A DNA stretch of 64,000 nucleotides from Mycobacterium sp. AT1 (lineage in GTDB: Bacteria; Actinomycetota; Actinomycetes; Mycobacteriales; Mycobacteriaceae): NCBI RefSeq assembly GCF_002043095.1, contig NZ_MVOC01000010.1:62001-126000 (forward strand). Direction: 5' to 3'. Of the stretch, positions 17,984 to 26,978 are shown piece after piece. Positions within the stretch are counted from its first letter, which is position 1, and each line of letters starts with the position of its first letter. Both the position numbers and the translations under genes were made by a program. The notes under the pieces were generated by a model, which was given only the letters and a program-made list of their open reading frames with translations, was not told where the DNA came from and ran no database searches.

Positions 17984-19485
17984 GCGCCCCGGCCACGTCC
18001 AAGCAGTCCTTTACCGCCCGCGACGTCACCACCGGTGAGGCCATCGCCGAGTTCACCAGAATGGACGCCGATCAGGTGGCGGCGCGAATCGTCGAGTGCC
18101 GGGTCGCCGGCCTCATCTGGCAGGGCATGGGTTTCGGCCGTCGCCGCGATTGCCTGATGGCCTGGGCCGCCGATATCGTCACGCACAGTGATGATTTCGT
18201 CTCGCTGATTCATCGCGAGAGCGGTAAGCCGGTCGACGACGCTTACATGGAGCTCGTCATCGCCGTCGAACACATCCGGTGGGCGGCACGTAATGCCGAG
18301 CGGGTGCTACGCAGGCGTCGGGTGATTCCGACGGTGTTGATGGCCAATTATCGAGCTGTCATCGACTCCGAACCCTTCGGCGTTATCGGCATCATCAGCC
18401 CGTGGAACTACCCGCTCTTCGCTCCGGTGGCGCCGCTGGCTTCGGCGTTGGCGGCTGGCAACGGGGTTGCACTCAAGCCGAGTGAGCACACCACTGCCGT
18501 CGGAGCCGAGCTCGTCGCTTCTTTCGCGCGCGCGAATCCCTCTGTGCCGCAGGATGTATTGACCTTGATCACCGGCGATGGTGAGGCCGGTGCCGGTCTG
18601 ATCAGTGGGGGAGTGGACAAGGTGGCCTTCACCGGCTCGCCGCGCACCGCCAGAAAGATCCTGCACGCGTGTGCGGACACGCTGACGCCGGTGGTGATGG
18701 AATGCGGCGGCAAGGACGCGATGATCGTCGCCGCCGATGCCGACGTCGAGGCTGCCGCCGACGCCGCGGCCTGGGGCGGTTTCAGCAATGCCGGTCAGAC
18801 GTGTGTCGGGGTGGAACGAATCTATGTCCACCAGGCCGTCTCCGAGCGGTTCCGCAAGGCGCTTGGCCGTCGCTTGCGTGACGTGCGGGTGGGAACAGAG
18901 TCCGGTGCGACCTACGGACCGATGATGCTTGCGTCGCAAGCCGCGACCGTGGCCGAGCAGGTGCGTGACGCCATCGGCCACGGTGCAAGCGCACCACTGG
19001 GCGGTGCGGAACGCATTCGCGATCGCACCGGTGAGCCGATCGTGCTCGTCGACCCCGACGAATCCTGTGCTGCGGTGCAGGAAGAGACGTTCGGACCGAT
19101 GGTCACGGTACGCACGGTGGCGGACCTGGAGGAGGCCGTTCGGTTGGCCAACGGCACCAACTTCGGGCTCGGAGCAGCCGTGTTCTCCAAGTCCGACGGC
19201 CCGCGGCTGTCGGCCGCCCTGCGTTGCGGCATGGTGTCCGTCAACTCCGTGATCGCCTTCGTCAGCATCCCGGAGCTGCCGTTCGGCGGAGTCGGGGAAA
19301 GTGGCTACGGCCGCATCCACGGCGCCGAGGGATTGCGCGAGTTCAGCCGCACCAAGTCGATCTCGACGAAGTTCGCCGACCCGCCGGGATTGAACGGAAT
19401 GCTCTTGCAACGACCCGCCTTCACCATGTTCGCGCTTCGCGCCATGACGCGGGCGCGGTTCCGCGCAGGACGGCGCAGCCAGTGA
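17980..19485 (+). CDS. NAD(P)-dependent aldehyde dehydrogenase
   Basis: The 501-residue protein shows the ALDH signature: ISPWNYPL near 139, LKPSEHT, VAFTGSPRTARKI, the general-base Glu in ECGGKDA near residue 240 and the nucleophilic Cys in GQTCVGVE near 273. Its C-terminal part ends with LPFGGVGESGYGRIHG. It oxidises an aldehyde to the acid, logically the product of the MpaB-type oxygenase or of an alcohol oxidation, for activation by the adjacent FadD. ATG 17980 overlaps the stop of the ligase gene, and its own stop overlaps the GTG start of the next gene. The upstream open frame to 17758 is a shadow of the ligase. Confidence 0.92.
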   Translation: MSAPATSKQSFTARDVTTGEAIAEFTRMDADQVAARIVECRVAGLIWQGMGFGRRRDCLMAWAADIVTHSDDFVSLIHRESGKPVDDAYMELVIAVEHIRWAARNAERVLRRRRVIPTVLMANYRAVIDSEPFGVIGIISPWNYPLFAPVAPLASALAAGNGVALKPSEHTTAVGAELVASFARANPSVPQDVLTLITGDGEAGAGLISGGVDKVAFTGSPRTARKILHACADTLTPVVMECGGKDAMIVAADADVEAAADAAAWGGFSNAGQTCVGVERIYVHQAVSERFRKALGRRLRDVRVGTESGATYGPMMLASQAATVAEQVRDAIGHGASAPLGGAERIRDRTGEPIVLVDPDESCAAVQEETFGPMVTVRTVADLEEAVRLANGTNFGLGAAVFSKSDGPRLSAALRCGMVSVNSVIAFVSIPELPFGGVGESGYGRIHGAEGLREFSRTKSISTKFADPPGLNGMLLQRPAFTMFALRAMTRARFRAGRRSQ

Positions 19486-19949
19486 CGACCCGCCAGTTCG
19501 CATTCTCCAGTCCATGCCGCGCCAGTGTCGAGACCGTGCTGGCGCTCTTGGACGACGTCGACGGCTGGTCTGCCTGGGCGCGCCCCCTGGTGATGCACAC
19601 CAGCTGGGAGCGCTGGGGTGACTCGACACCGGCGGGTGCAGGTGCGATACGCAAGGTCGGCGCGTGGCCGGTCTGGATCCGCGAACTCATCCTGACCCGC
19701 GACGACACCGGACAGACCTACACCGTCATCAGTCCGTCGGCGTTCACCCACTACCTGGGCTCGGTCACGCTGCGGCCGTTGGCTTCAGGTGGCGTCGACG
19801 TCGAATGGCGCGTCGAGTTCGTCGCCCGGCGCCGTATCGCGGGCCCCGTGCTGAACACCGTCCTGCAGACGACCATCGCGGGACTGCTGAAGCGGCTAGT
19901 GAAGGCGGCCGAGCGGAAGTCCGCCCGAGAGGAGAGGTCACCGAGATGA
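19482..19949 (+). CDS. SRPBCC-fold (polyketide cyclase / lipid-binding) protein
   Basis: The 155-residue protein has the START/SRPBCC pattern: an N-terminal strand, ALLDDVDGWSAWARPLV, WERWGD..GAGAIRKVGAWPVWIRE, a central TYTVISPSAFTHYLGSV and a C-terminal amphipathic helix ending TTIAGLLKRLVKA. These proteins bind hydrophobic ligands in a deep pocket, and some act as cyclases or dehydratases. It starts at GTG 19482, overlapping the ALDH stop, and its TGA overlaps the SDR start, so it belongs to the operon. It may bind or present the lipid intermediate. Confidence 0.78.
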   Translation: MTTRQFAFSSPCRASVETVLALLDDVDGWSAWARPLVMHTSWERWGDSTPAGAGAIRKVGAWPVWIRELILTRDDTGQTYTVISPSAFTHYLGSVTLRPLASGGVDVEWRVEFVARRRIAGPVLNTVLQTTIAGLLKRLVKAAERKSAREERSPR

Positions 19950-20758
19950 GCGAAGCACTCGCAGTGCGAACTGTTGACGCGACGAAACCGCTGCACGGCC
20001 GAGTGGCGTTGGTGACCGGTGGGTCCCGCGGCGTGGGTGCCGGCGTCGCCAGGGAGCTGGCCGCCGCCGGGGCGCAGGTCGCCCTGACGTACATGCGATC
20101 TCCCGAGGCCGCCGACGAGGTCGTCGCCGACATCGAATCCGCGGGCGGACAGGCGATGTCGGTCTACGCCTCGGCGGCCGACGGACAGTCGTGGTCCGAC
20201 GCCGTAGCTGCGATCCACGAGCGATTCGGCGACGTCGACCTGCTGGTGAGCAATGCGGGCGTGGCCAGTCGGGGGCTGTCGATCGCCGACACCGATCCAC
20301 GGGAGTATCTGCAATTGCTCGGTGTGCACACGCTGGGCCCGTTGGCGTTGATTCGCCAGCTGCTTCCGGGGATGCGGGCCAAGGGGCGATCGGACATCGT
20401 GGTCATCTCCAGCACCGTCGTCGACGCGTGCCCGGCCAACACCGCGCCCTACGCGATGGCCAAGGCTGCGATGGAAGCGGCATGCCGGGTGCTGGCACGC
20501 GAGGAGCGCGAGCACGGTGTGCGCGTCAACGTCATTGCACCGGGCCTGATCGACACCGACATGGGCGCACGACTCGTCAACGCGACCACGCCCGGCGAGA
20601 CGATGGAAGCCACCGAGACCAATTCGCCGTTCGGCCGGGTCTGCAAGCCGGCCGACATCGCTCGACTCGTGGTCTTCCTCGCCGGTCCCGGCGGGGAATA
20701 CCTCACCGGCCAACGGGTCATGATCGACGGTGGTGGTGTGGCGCCGACGATGTACTAG
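19946..20758 (+). CDS. short-chain dehydrogenase/reductase
   Basis: The 270-residue SDR has TGGSRGVGAG near residue 25, the NAG motif (SNAGVASRG), the catalytic Ser in VISSTV and the Tyr-Lys pair YAMAKAA near residue 169. The ending QRVMIDGGG is typical of the FabG-like classical SDRs. It would interconvert an alcohol and a ketone, for instance making the ketone used by the Baeyer-Villiger enzyme, or act as a 3-hydroxyacyl dehydrogenase. The segment ALTYMRSPEAADEV after strand 2 suggests NADP use, but weakly. It is the last gene of the operon starting at 13396 and is followed by the hairpin at 20778-20813. Confidence 0.92.
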   Translation: MSEALAVRTVDATKPLHGRVALVTGGSRGVGAGVARELAAAGAQVALTYMRSPEAADEVVADIESAGGQAMSVYASAADGQSWSDAVAAIHERFGDVDLLVSNAGVASRGLSIADTDPREYLQLLGVHTLGPLALIRQLLPGMRAKGRSDIVVISSTVVDACPANTAPYAMAKAAMEAACRVLAREEREHGVRVNVIAPGLIDTDMGARLVNATTPGETMEATETNSPFGRVCKPADIARLVVFLAGPGGEYLTGQRVMIDGGGVAPTMY

Positions 20759-20777
20759 CCAATCATGCAGGCCGACG

Positions 20778-20813
20778 TAAGTGGGGCCCGTCCTCTCGGA
20801 CGGGCCCCACTTA
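20778..20813. terminator. 16-bp perfect hairpin between convergent genes
   Basis: Arms 20778-20793 and 20798-20813 (core gtggggcccgtcc) are perfectly complementary around a tctc loop. It lies 19 bases after the SDR stop and 20 bases after the acyl-CoA dehydrogenase stop on the other strand, so it can end both transcripts. No T tract is present. Confidence 0.82.
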
Positions 20814-20833
20814 GGTCGAATTGCCCTCTTGCG

Positions 20834-22015
20834 CTAAAGCGTACGGGCGATCAGTTCCTTCATGACCTCGTTGGCGCCGGCGTAGATCTTCTGGATGCGG
20901 GCGTCGGCATACATCTGCGCGATCGGGTATTCCAGGCTGTAGCCGTAGCCGCCGAACAGTTGCAGGCAGCGATCGATCACCGCGCACTGCTGATCGGCAA
21001 GCCAGTACTTGGCCATCGCCGCGGTGGTCACGTCGAGGGTGCCGTCGATGAGCTTGATGATGCATTGGTCGATGAAGACCCGTGACACGTGAGCGAGCGT
21101 GGCGCACTCGGCGAGTTCGAACCGCGTGTTCTGCATGGCGAACAACGGTGCGTTGAACACGTTGCGCTGCTTCGTGTAATCGACGGTGAGCTCGACGGCG
21201 CGCTCCATCGACGCCACGGCTGCAATACCGAGGATCACGCGTTCGGTGGCCAGTTGCGTCTTGAGGCAGGAGAATCCACCGTTGAGCGGTCCGAGGACGG
21301 CATCGGAGGGCACGGCGAAGTCCTCGAAGAACAACTCCGCGGTGTCCTGGCCCTTCTGGCCGATCTTCTTCAGCGCCGCACCGCGAGAGAACCCGGCGGG
21401 CTCGCTGCCTGCCGAGCGCTCCGTGACGTCGACGATCAACAGTGAGATTCCCGCGCCCCGGGCGTTGGGATCGGTCTTGGCGGCCACGATGACGATGTCG
21501 GCGTTGAGCCCGTTGGAAATGAAGCACTTCGTACCGGTGAGGGAGAAGCCGTCGTCGGTGGGCACCGCACGGGACGTCATCGCCTGCAGGTCCGAACCAG
21601 CGCCGGGTTCGGTCATCGCGATTGCACCGATCCACTCGCCGGAGGCGAGCTTTGGCAGGTAGCGCTTCTTCTGAACTTCGGTGCCGTAGGCCAAGATGTA
21701 GTGCGGGACGATGACGGCGTGCACGCCGAGATGCAGCGACGAGTCACCGGCAAGGGTCTGTTCGGTCAGAAATGCCGCCTCGTGGGCGAATGTGCCTCCG
21801 CCGCCGCCGTATTCCTCCGGAATCGACATGCACAGCAGGCCCATCTCGCCGGCCCGTCGATACAGTTCGCGGTCGGGGCGACCCTCGTGGGCCGACTTCT
21901 CGGCTTCCGGACAGACGTAACGGGTGAAGAAGTCGCGGGCCAGGTCGGCAACCGCGGCCACGTCGTCGGTCATCCACGACGAGGCCTGGCCGGGGGCTTC
22001 CAAAGTCGATGTCAT
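20834..22015 (-). CDS. acyl-CoA dehydrogenase
   Basis: The 393-residue flavoprotein has the ACAD blocks MSIPEEYGGGGG, AIAMTEPGAGSDL, GTKCFISNG, LATERVILGIAAVA, LQLFGGYGYSLEYP and the tail ARIQKIYAGANEVMKELI. The tail lacks the EGT glutamate of medium-chain enzymes, so the base is probably the Glu in LATERV, as in isovaleryl- and long-chain-type ACADs; this is inference from family alignments. It introduces the alpha-beta double bond into an acyl-CoA. ATG 22015 has GGAAAGGA upstream. It is divergent from the CrtI-like oxidoreductase at 22311, sharing a promoter region with a TACGCATA element. Confidence 0.93.
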   Translation of the reverse strand: MTSTLEAPGQASSWMTDDVAAVADLARDFFTRYVCPEAEKSAHEGRPDRELYRRAGEMGLLCMSIPEEYGGGGGTFAHEAAFLTEQTLAGDSSLHLGVHAVIVPHYILAYGTEVQKKRYLPKLASGEWIGAIAMTEPGAGSDLQAMTSRAVPTDDGFSLTGTKCFISNGLNADIVIVAAKTDPNARGAGISLLIVDVTERSAGSEPAGFSRGAALKKIGQKGQDTAELFFEDFAVPSDAVLGPLNGGFSCLKTQLATERVILGIAAVASMERAVELTVDYTKQRNVFNAPLFAMQNTRFELAECATLAHVSRVFIDQCIIKLIDGTLDVTTAAMAKYWLADQQCAVIDRCLQLFGGYGYSLEYPIAQMYADARIQKIYAGANEVMKELIARTL

Positions 22016-22154
22016 TGTCGTCCTTTCCGCAGCGGATGTAGTCAGCCGTCTGACCGGACCGACTGGACGCGGACTGGTCATCGCGACCCGTCCGGCGATT
22101 CGTGGAATGCAGGCCGGGTAAGCAATAGACTGGTGTATGCACAGTAGAACACAG

Positions 22155-22172
22155 AATTATATACGCATAATT
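22155..22172. promoter_or_regulatory. inverted repeat containing TACGCATA copy 4
   Basis: The hexamer arms aattat and ataatt flank atacgc; the exact TACGCATA lies at 22162-22169. It is in the 22016-22310 divergent promoter region of the acyl-CoA dehydrogenase and the FAD oxidoreductase. The A/T-rich core stands out against the local base composition. Confidence 0.45.
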
Positions 22173-22310
22173 GACCAGTGCAGCTCGTTCTCGTAAGGTG
22201 GCGTGGGTCACTGCGTGGACGCGGTGGCCGCACGGAACCGCGAACGCAGCTGGACGGGGTTCCGCTCTCGGCATGACTATCAGTGTTGACGAATGGCTTA
22301 CGGAGACAAC

Positions 22311-23927
22311 ATGATCGACCAAGACGGACAGCGCGCCGACATCGTCGTCGTCGGCGGTGGTCACAACGGCCTGGTCGCCGGGTGCTACCTCGCCAAGGCG
22401 GGCCTGCGGGTGCTGATCGTGGAGCAGGCTCCATGGCTGGGAGGGATGGCGGCCTCGCGCGCATTCGTTGCCGAGGCACCCGAGCACATCCTGAGTCCCG
22501 GCGCGTGGGAGAACGTCTACTTCCGCGCCGGGGGTGTGGGAGATGAACTCGAGCTGCAAGAATTCGGTCACCGTGATCTGCCCGCCGCCGGCTGGGCGTG
22601 GCTGGGCAACAGCGGCGAATCCCTGGTGCTGCAAGCCAGCATGGCCGACACCGTGGCAGACATCCGCCGATTCTCGGCAAAGGATGCCGCCACCTACGCT
22701 GAGCTCACCGAAGCCGGCATCAAGATTCTCAAGATCCAGGACGAGTACGGCCTGTCGAGCCCCAAGCGTCCCAGCTTGGCCACGGTGGCCGCAGCTGTGC
22801 GTGCTGTCGCAAGCAGCCGACGTATCAGGAGCCTGCTGGGATCGCTGCTGACGACGACGGCGGCCGACGGCATCGAAGCGCTGTTCGAATCTGAGGCGCT
22901 GCGTGGGGTTTTCGCGGGTACGGGTTCGATCTTGGCGCCACTGGACGTCGACGGTAGCGCGATTGCGTTGTTGGCGCCGTCGATGATCCACCACCACGGC
23001 GCGGTACGGCCGGTGGGTGGGATGGGCGGTTTGGTCGCGGCGCTGCAACGGTGCTTCGAGGCGCACGGCGGCCAGGTGCGGCTGTCATCGGAGGTGGCCG
23101 ACATCCGGATGACCGCCCCTGCCGGCGGTGTCGTCGAGCTGACCGACGGAACCGTGCTGCACGCCGATCGTGCTGTCATCGCGGCGTGCCCGGTCCAACG
23201 GTTGCCCGACATGGTCGGTGATGCGCTGCCTGCGGACATCGCAGAGCGGCTCCGCGGTGCCCCGGCCAATTCGACGGGTCTGGGTACCTTCACCGTCAAC
23301 GCGGCGCTGTCCGGCCGGATCGAACTGTCGCGGCATCAGCCGAATCGCCAGGATGGCGTCGACTTGCGTAGGCCGGCGATCTACATGGGCACCCTCGAAG
23401 AAGTCGTGGCTGCGGGTGCGCAGTCGGCACGGGGTGAGCTGCCCGACAGCATGCCGTTCTGCTTGGGCATTCTGTCGGCCATCGATGAGAGCCAGGCCCC
23501 GGCCGGGCAGGATGTCGTCCAGCTCTACGGTCCGGCCCCGGTGCGTCCCGACGGTGGCTGGGACAAATGGCGTGGGGAAGCCGAGCGGCGCCTGCTGGAA
23601 AAGGTCAGCCAGGCCGCACCCGACTTCATCGACCTGCAGATCGGCACCTACGTCGAGACCGCCGAGGACCTCGCTACCCGGACGGGTGCGGAGAACGGCT
23701 GCATCTACCACATCGACAACCTGCCGACCCGGATCGGACCGCTGCGTCCGGCTGCCGGGGCCGGCGGATACCGCACCGCGGTTCCCGACCTCTATCTCGG
23801 ATCGGCCAGCTGCCATCCCGGTGGTGGTGTGTCGGGTCTCCCGGGAAAGCACTGTGCCACAGCGGTGCTCGATGACCTGCGCGGTGGCCGCGGTATCGCA
23901 GGCCGACTCCGTGCGGCTCTGAGGTAG
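22311..23927 (+). CDS. CrtI/phytoene-desaturase-type FAD-dependent oxidoreductase
   Basis: The 538-residue protein starts with an FAD dinucleotide-binding motif VVVGGGHNGLVAG at residue 13 and EQAPWLGGMAAS. It ends with the carotenoid-desaturase-type block YLGSASCHPGGGVSGLPG near residue 495. Members desaturate, saturate or isomerise carotenoids and other isoprenoid or retinoid chains, which fits the isoprenoid hint given by the MpaB-type gene. ATG 22311 is chosen over 22293 because GGAGACAAC directly precedes it. It is divergent from the acyl-CoA dehydrogenase. The 3' end lies 13 bases from the stop of the convergent AveC-like paralog. Confidence 0.9.
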   Translation: MIDQDGQRADIVVVGGGHNGLVAGCYLAKAGLRVLIVEQAPWLGGMAASRAFVAEAPEHILSPGAWENVYFRAGGVGDELELQEFGHRDLPAAGWAWLGNSGESLVLQASMADTVADIRRFSAKDAATYAELTEAGIKILKIQDEYGLSSPKRPSLATVAAAVRAVASSRRIRSLLGSLLTTTAADGIEALFESEALRGVFAGTGSILAPLDVDGSAIALLAPSMIHHHGAVRPVGGMGGLVAALQRCFEAHGGQVRLSSEVADIRMTAPAGGVVELTDGTVLHADRAVIAACPVQRLPDMVGDALPADIAERLRGAPANSTGLGTFTVNAALSGRIELSRHQPNRQDGVDLRRPAIYMGTLEEVVAAGAQSARGELPDSMPFCLGILSAIDESQAPAGQDVVQLYGPAPVRPDGGWDKWRGEAERRLLEKVSQAAPDFIDLQIGTYVETAEDLATRTGAENGCIYHIDNLPTRIGPLRPAAGAGGYRTAVPDLYLGSASCHPGGGVSGLPGKHCATAVLDDLRGGRGIAGRLRAALR

Positions 23928-23940
23928 GCGCCCGTCGGCG

Positions 23941-24747
23941 CTACCGCGACGCGGTCGGTGCGGACGCCTGTCGCGTACCAACGAGGGCGTCTCGGGCCAC
24001 CAGCTGAACAATTGCCAGACCGATCAATGCGCACATGGTCATGGTGATGACCGCTGCAATCCACTGAACCCACGCCGGGACAGGAAGATTCAGCGCCGCG
24101 AAGGTCGGCCAGGCCACGGCCCCATACGCGCCGCCGTATCCGATCGGTACGGCAAGCGCCAGCGCGATCTTGCGCCAGCCCGTGAGCAGCGGAGCGGCCA
24201 AGAGCATGAGGCCGCCGCCGAGCAGTGGAGCGACGTTGTTGATGACCGGCCACCACAGGGGATAGCCGAAGACCTCGAACGGCTGATCGCCGTAGTACAC
24301 GTAGGCGCCGGCCAAGATGCCGGGAATCTCGAAAACCGTTGTGACGACGGCAAAGGGGATGAACTTACCAAGCATGTCGCGCTTTGTCGGCTTCGTCAGG
24401 AAGTACCGGTACACCAGCCAGGTCGCCAGGCCGGGGAAGAAGGAGTACCCCAGAGCGACGAACAGGTAGATGTGGCGGTCGTAAAGGGTGAACAGCTCCA
24501 GCGGGAGGTCGACGGGCCACCACACGTGCCCGAGGACGTCGACGATGGGTTCGATGAACGACGATGCGAAGCCGATCAGCATGCACAGTAGCGGCAGGGG
24601 ATCTCTGCGGCGGATGCCCCACCAGATTGCCCAGATGTAGCAGGCCGCCGCCGGTACAGCGACCAGGATGGTGAAGAACCATCCTGCCGTCGAACCCGCC
24701 AGCATGTCGACCGGTGGTTGCGGGATCGAACCGTCGTCAAACGTCAT
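23941..24747 (-). CDS. small AveC-like multi-pass membrane protein (paralog 2)
   Basis: The 268-residue protein has about seven membrane helices and shows the family pattern clearly: FIEPIVDVLGHVWWPVD near residue 63, IYLFVALGYSFFPGL near 95, and YVYYGDQPFEVFGYPLWW near 150, followed by INNVAPLL and VAWPTFAALN. ATG 24747 has GGAGA 9 bases upstream. It is divergent from the TetR gene at 24964, and the inverted repeat at 24892-24912 lies in between. The family function is unknown. The acidic Glu and Asp in EPxxD and the Tyr pair in YYG could line an active site inside the membrane; this is inference. Confidence 0.8.
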   Translation of the reverse strand: MTFDDGSIPQPPVDMLAGSTAGWFFTILVAVPAAACYIWAIWWGIRRRDPLPLLCMLIGFASSFIEPIVDVLGHVWWPVDLPLELFTLYDRHIYLFVALGYSFFPGLATWLVYRYFLTKPTKRDMLGKFIPFAVVTTVFEIPGILAGAYVYYGDQPFEVFGYPLWWPVINNVAPLLGGGLMLLAAPLLTGWRKIALALAVPIGYGGAYGAVAWPTFAALNLPVPAWVQWIAAVITMTMCALIGLAIVQLVARDALVGTRQASAPTASR

Positions 24748-24891
24748 GGCATTTCTCCAATGGTGAGACTCGCTCTTCTACAGGCGATTTGGATGTCTGT
24801 GGCTAGCAGGGCAAAAGAGCTTGGCCGCCGGACTCGGCCCCGGTCCGGTGTCACAGCCACGGCGCGGTGTGGTGTGCCCCATTGCGCAGAT

Positions 24892-24912
24892 TCTGACAGG
24901 AGTTCTGTCAGA
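24892..24912. promoter_or_regulatory. inverted repeat, candidate TetR operator
   Basis: Arms tctgacag and ctgtcaga are perfect around the spacer gagtt. The repeat lies between the AveC-like paralog 2 (start 24747) and the TetR gene (start 24964), 52 bases upstream of the latter. This is the usual place for an autoregulatory TetR site. Confidence 0.55.
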
Positions 24913-24963
24913 TTGCAAAGGTCTGTGTGAAAGACTCGTGAAAGGACGGACCTACGACGAGAT

Positions 24964-25593
24964 GTGGTGAGTGCCTTGGCGAGGGCGTACGGCGGTGTCA
25001 GTGCGCAGGAGCGGCAAGCGGAACGCCGTGTGCGGCTGCTCTCGGCGGGACTCGATCTGCTTGCTGAAGTGGGGACGGCCAAGCTGACGGTGACGGCGAT
25101 ATGCGCCCGCGCCGGACTGACCGAACGGTACTTCTACGAGAACTTCTCCGACCGTGATGATCTGATGCTGGCGATATTCGATCGCGAAGCCACTCGGGCG
25201 GCCGATGTCATCATGGCGGCGGTTGAGGCGGCGCCACCGCATCCGTCGGCGCGCGCCCGCGTCGCGGTGACGGTGATGTTCGAGGAACTGGTCGGCGATC
25301 CGCGATTGAGTGAAATCACGATCCAAGGCCAGAAGGACGACGTGCTCAGCCGAGTCCGCACGGCGGTGACTCGAGTGGTCAGTGATGCGTTGACTCCACA
25401 TGCGGGATTGTTCTGGGACGGCGCCGAAGATCACCGTGCGGAAGCGCACCTTGCGTTCTTGGTGATCGTCGCGGGCATCGCCGAAATGATGGCGGCATGG
25501 CTGGGCGGTTCCGTGCCGTACACGCGCGATCAATTGGTCGATCGCTGTGTCGAGCTCTTCATCACGGTGGGCAAGACCATGGTGGGCAATTAG
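24964..25593 (+). CDS. TetR-family transcriptional regulator
   Basis: The 209-residue protein has an N-terminal TetR domain (RVRLLSAGLDLLAEVGTAKLTVTAICARAG, recognition helix LTERYFYENFSD, both in pieces) and a helical C-terminal domain. The start is GTG at 24964 or 24967; AAAGGACGG lies rather far upstream. It sits between two AveC-like paralogs, divergent from the one at 24747 and convergent with the one at 26411, with a matching inverted repeat in the promoter. It probably controls one or both. Confidence 0.87.
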   Translation: MVSALARAYGGVSAQERQAERRVRLLSAGLDLLAEVGTAKLTVTAICARAGLTERYFYENFSDRDDLMLAIFDREATRAADVIMAAVEAAPPHPSARARVAVTVMFEELVGDPRLSEITIQGQKDDVLSRVRTAVTRVVSDALTPHAGLFWDGAEDHRAEAHLAFLVIVAGIAEMMAAWLGGSVPYTRDQLVDRCVELFITVGKTMVGN

Positions 25594-25598
25594 CGACG

Positions 25599-26411
25599 CT
25601 ATGCCATGGCGGTCACGCCGGCTGGAACGGATGACTCGTACCGATCGCGCAGCGTCACCGCCGTCGAAATGGCCGCCTGCATGCCGGCCAGGACCAGGGC
25701 AATGGAGACGGCGGCGGCGAACCAGACGATCGGCAACGACGTCGTGGAGTTCTGCGCCAGCATGACCGGCCATTGCGTGCCAACCAAGATGCCGACCGCG
25801 GAGCCAGGGATTATCGCGATGACACCCAAGGGGGTCCACGGCTTCTTCGGTGAACTGAGCACCCAGTGGACGGCGAACCCACACCCCAAGGAGATGGCGG
25901 ACATCACGAACGGGATGGTGACTGACAATCCGTACTGGAAGAAGTTCGGTTGTGGGCCGAAGTAGACGTGCACGCCAGCCAATGTCGATGGCAGCTCGAT
26001 GATTATGTCCAACACGGCAATTGCGGCAAAGATGCGCCACAAGCCTGCCGACGAGATCCCACCCTTGAGCGCGCGGTGGACGACGAAGGCGCCCAACCCG
26101 ACGTACCACGGGTATCCGATCAACAAATACAGCGGCATCGAGGTGCCGTACAGGTTCATCGTGATCAACGGGCTGTTGACCGGGTACCAGACGAGCATCA
26201 GGCGGTCGAGGATGGGCTCGTTGGCGAACATGGCGAGGAAGCCGCCAAGCATGCAGAAGACTGGCATTGCATCGCGATTGCGGGCAACCCAGATCAGCGT
26301 CCAGATCAGTGCGATCGATGCGGCGATGATATTGGCGCCCATGAAGATCCAGGCCGCCGTCGTCCCTGCCAATGCGTCGAATGGTGGATCGGGCAGATCT
26401 GAGAAGTTCAC
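25599..26411 (-). CDS. small AveC-like multi-pass membrane protein (paralog 3)
   Basis: The 270-residue, roughly seven-helix protein shows FANEPILDRLMLVWYPVN near residue 63, MPLYLLIGYPWYVGLGA near 92 and HVYFGPQPNFFQYG near 148, the latter a YFG variant of the YYGxxP motif. The N-terminus FSDLPDPPFDALAGTTAAWI resembles that of paralog 2 (PPVDMLAGSTAGWF), so these two are probably the closest pair. The gene is convergent with the TetR gene (5 bases between stops) and precedes no other gene on its strand. Function unknown. Confidence 0.8.
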   Translation of the reverse strand: MNFSDLPDPPFDALAGTTAAWIFMGANIIAASIALIWTLIWVARNRDAMPVFCMLGGFLAMFANEPILDRLMLVWYPVNSPLITMNLYGTSMPLYLLIGYPWYVGLGAFVVHRALKGGISSAGLWRIFAAIAVLDIIIELPSTLAGVHVYFGPQPNFFQYGLSVTIPFVMSAISLGCGFAVHWVLSSPKKPWTPLGVIAIIPGSAVGILVGTQWPVMLAQNSTTSLPIVWFAAAVSIALVLAGMQAAISTAVTLRDRYESSVPAGVTAMA

Positions 26412-26453
26412 GGGCGCTCCACTCTTCGGGTCGTCTTGTGTTCGGGTGCTGCG

Positions 26454-26978
26454 CTAGCTGCTCGGCAGTGCGTCGGCCCCGCGCCACGTCATCGTGGTCG
26501 TCACCATGAGTTGGCTGGTGAGATCGTTGCCGTGGATGCAGTACACGCCAGAGTCGCGGGTGGTCGAACAGCGCGACCCTCGGTGCTCGATGTAGGTACG
26601 TTCGCGCAGGAGGGTTTGTGGAGCAGGCGAGGAGAACCGTGGCTCCGACGTCTGATAGAGCCGGGGGAACGGATCGCCGACGAACCATGCGACTTCGTTC
26701 TCACCGGCTGTCACACCCGGCAGGTTGCCCGAGCAGCCGTAGCTGCCGTCATCGGCGATGCCGCAACGCAGGCCCACCGGGCTGGTGAACCAGACTCCGT
26801 CTTCATCGACGACCCGGTAGATCCAGGTACTCGTGACAGCTCGGTACTGGCTGCCGTCCGGATAAAGACTCGTGTCCGGCGCGGCCTGTGCCGGGGCCGC
26901 GAAAGTCATCGTCCCACAGGCAATTGCGATGAACGCTACGAGTCGTAGCAATGAGTGGGTGGGAGTGTGTGGTGTCAT
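26454..26978 (-). CDS. secreted Cys-rich mycobacterial protein A
   Basis: The 174-residue precursor has a Sec signal peptide (LLRLVAFIAIACGTMTF, cleavage likely after APAQA). The mature part has a pattern shared with the adjacent gene: GLRCGIADDGSYGCSGNLPG, WFVGD, then RCSTTRDSGVYCIHG, i.e. four conserved cysteines probably in two disulfides. ATG 26978 overlaps the stop of the upstream paralog (TGA/ATG overlap), so they form an operon. I do not recognise a named family; similar secreted proteins of unknown role are known in mycobacteria. Confidence 0.75.
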   Translation of the reverse strand: MTPHTPTHSLLRLVAFIAIACGTMTFAAPAQAAPDTSLYPDGSQYRAVTSTWIYRVVDEDGVWFTSPVGLRCGIADDGSYGCSGNLPGVTAGENEVAWFVGDPFPRLYQTSEPRFSSPAPQTLLRERTYIEHRGSRCSTTRDSGVYCIHGNDLTSQLMVTTTMTWRGADALPSS

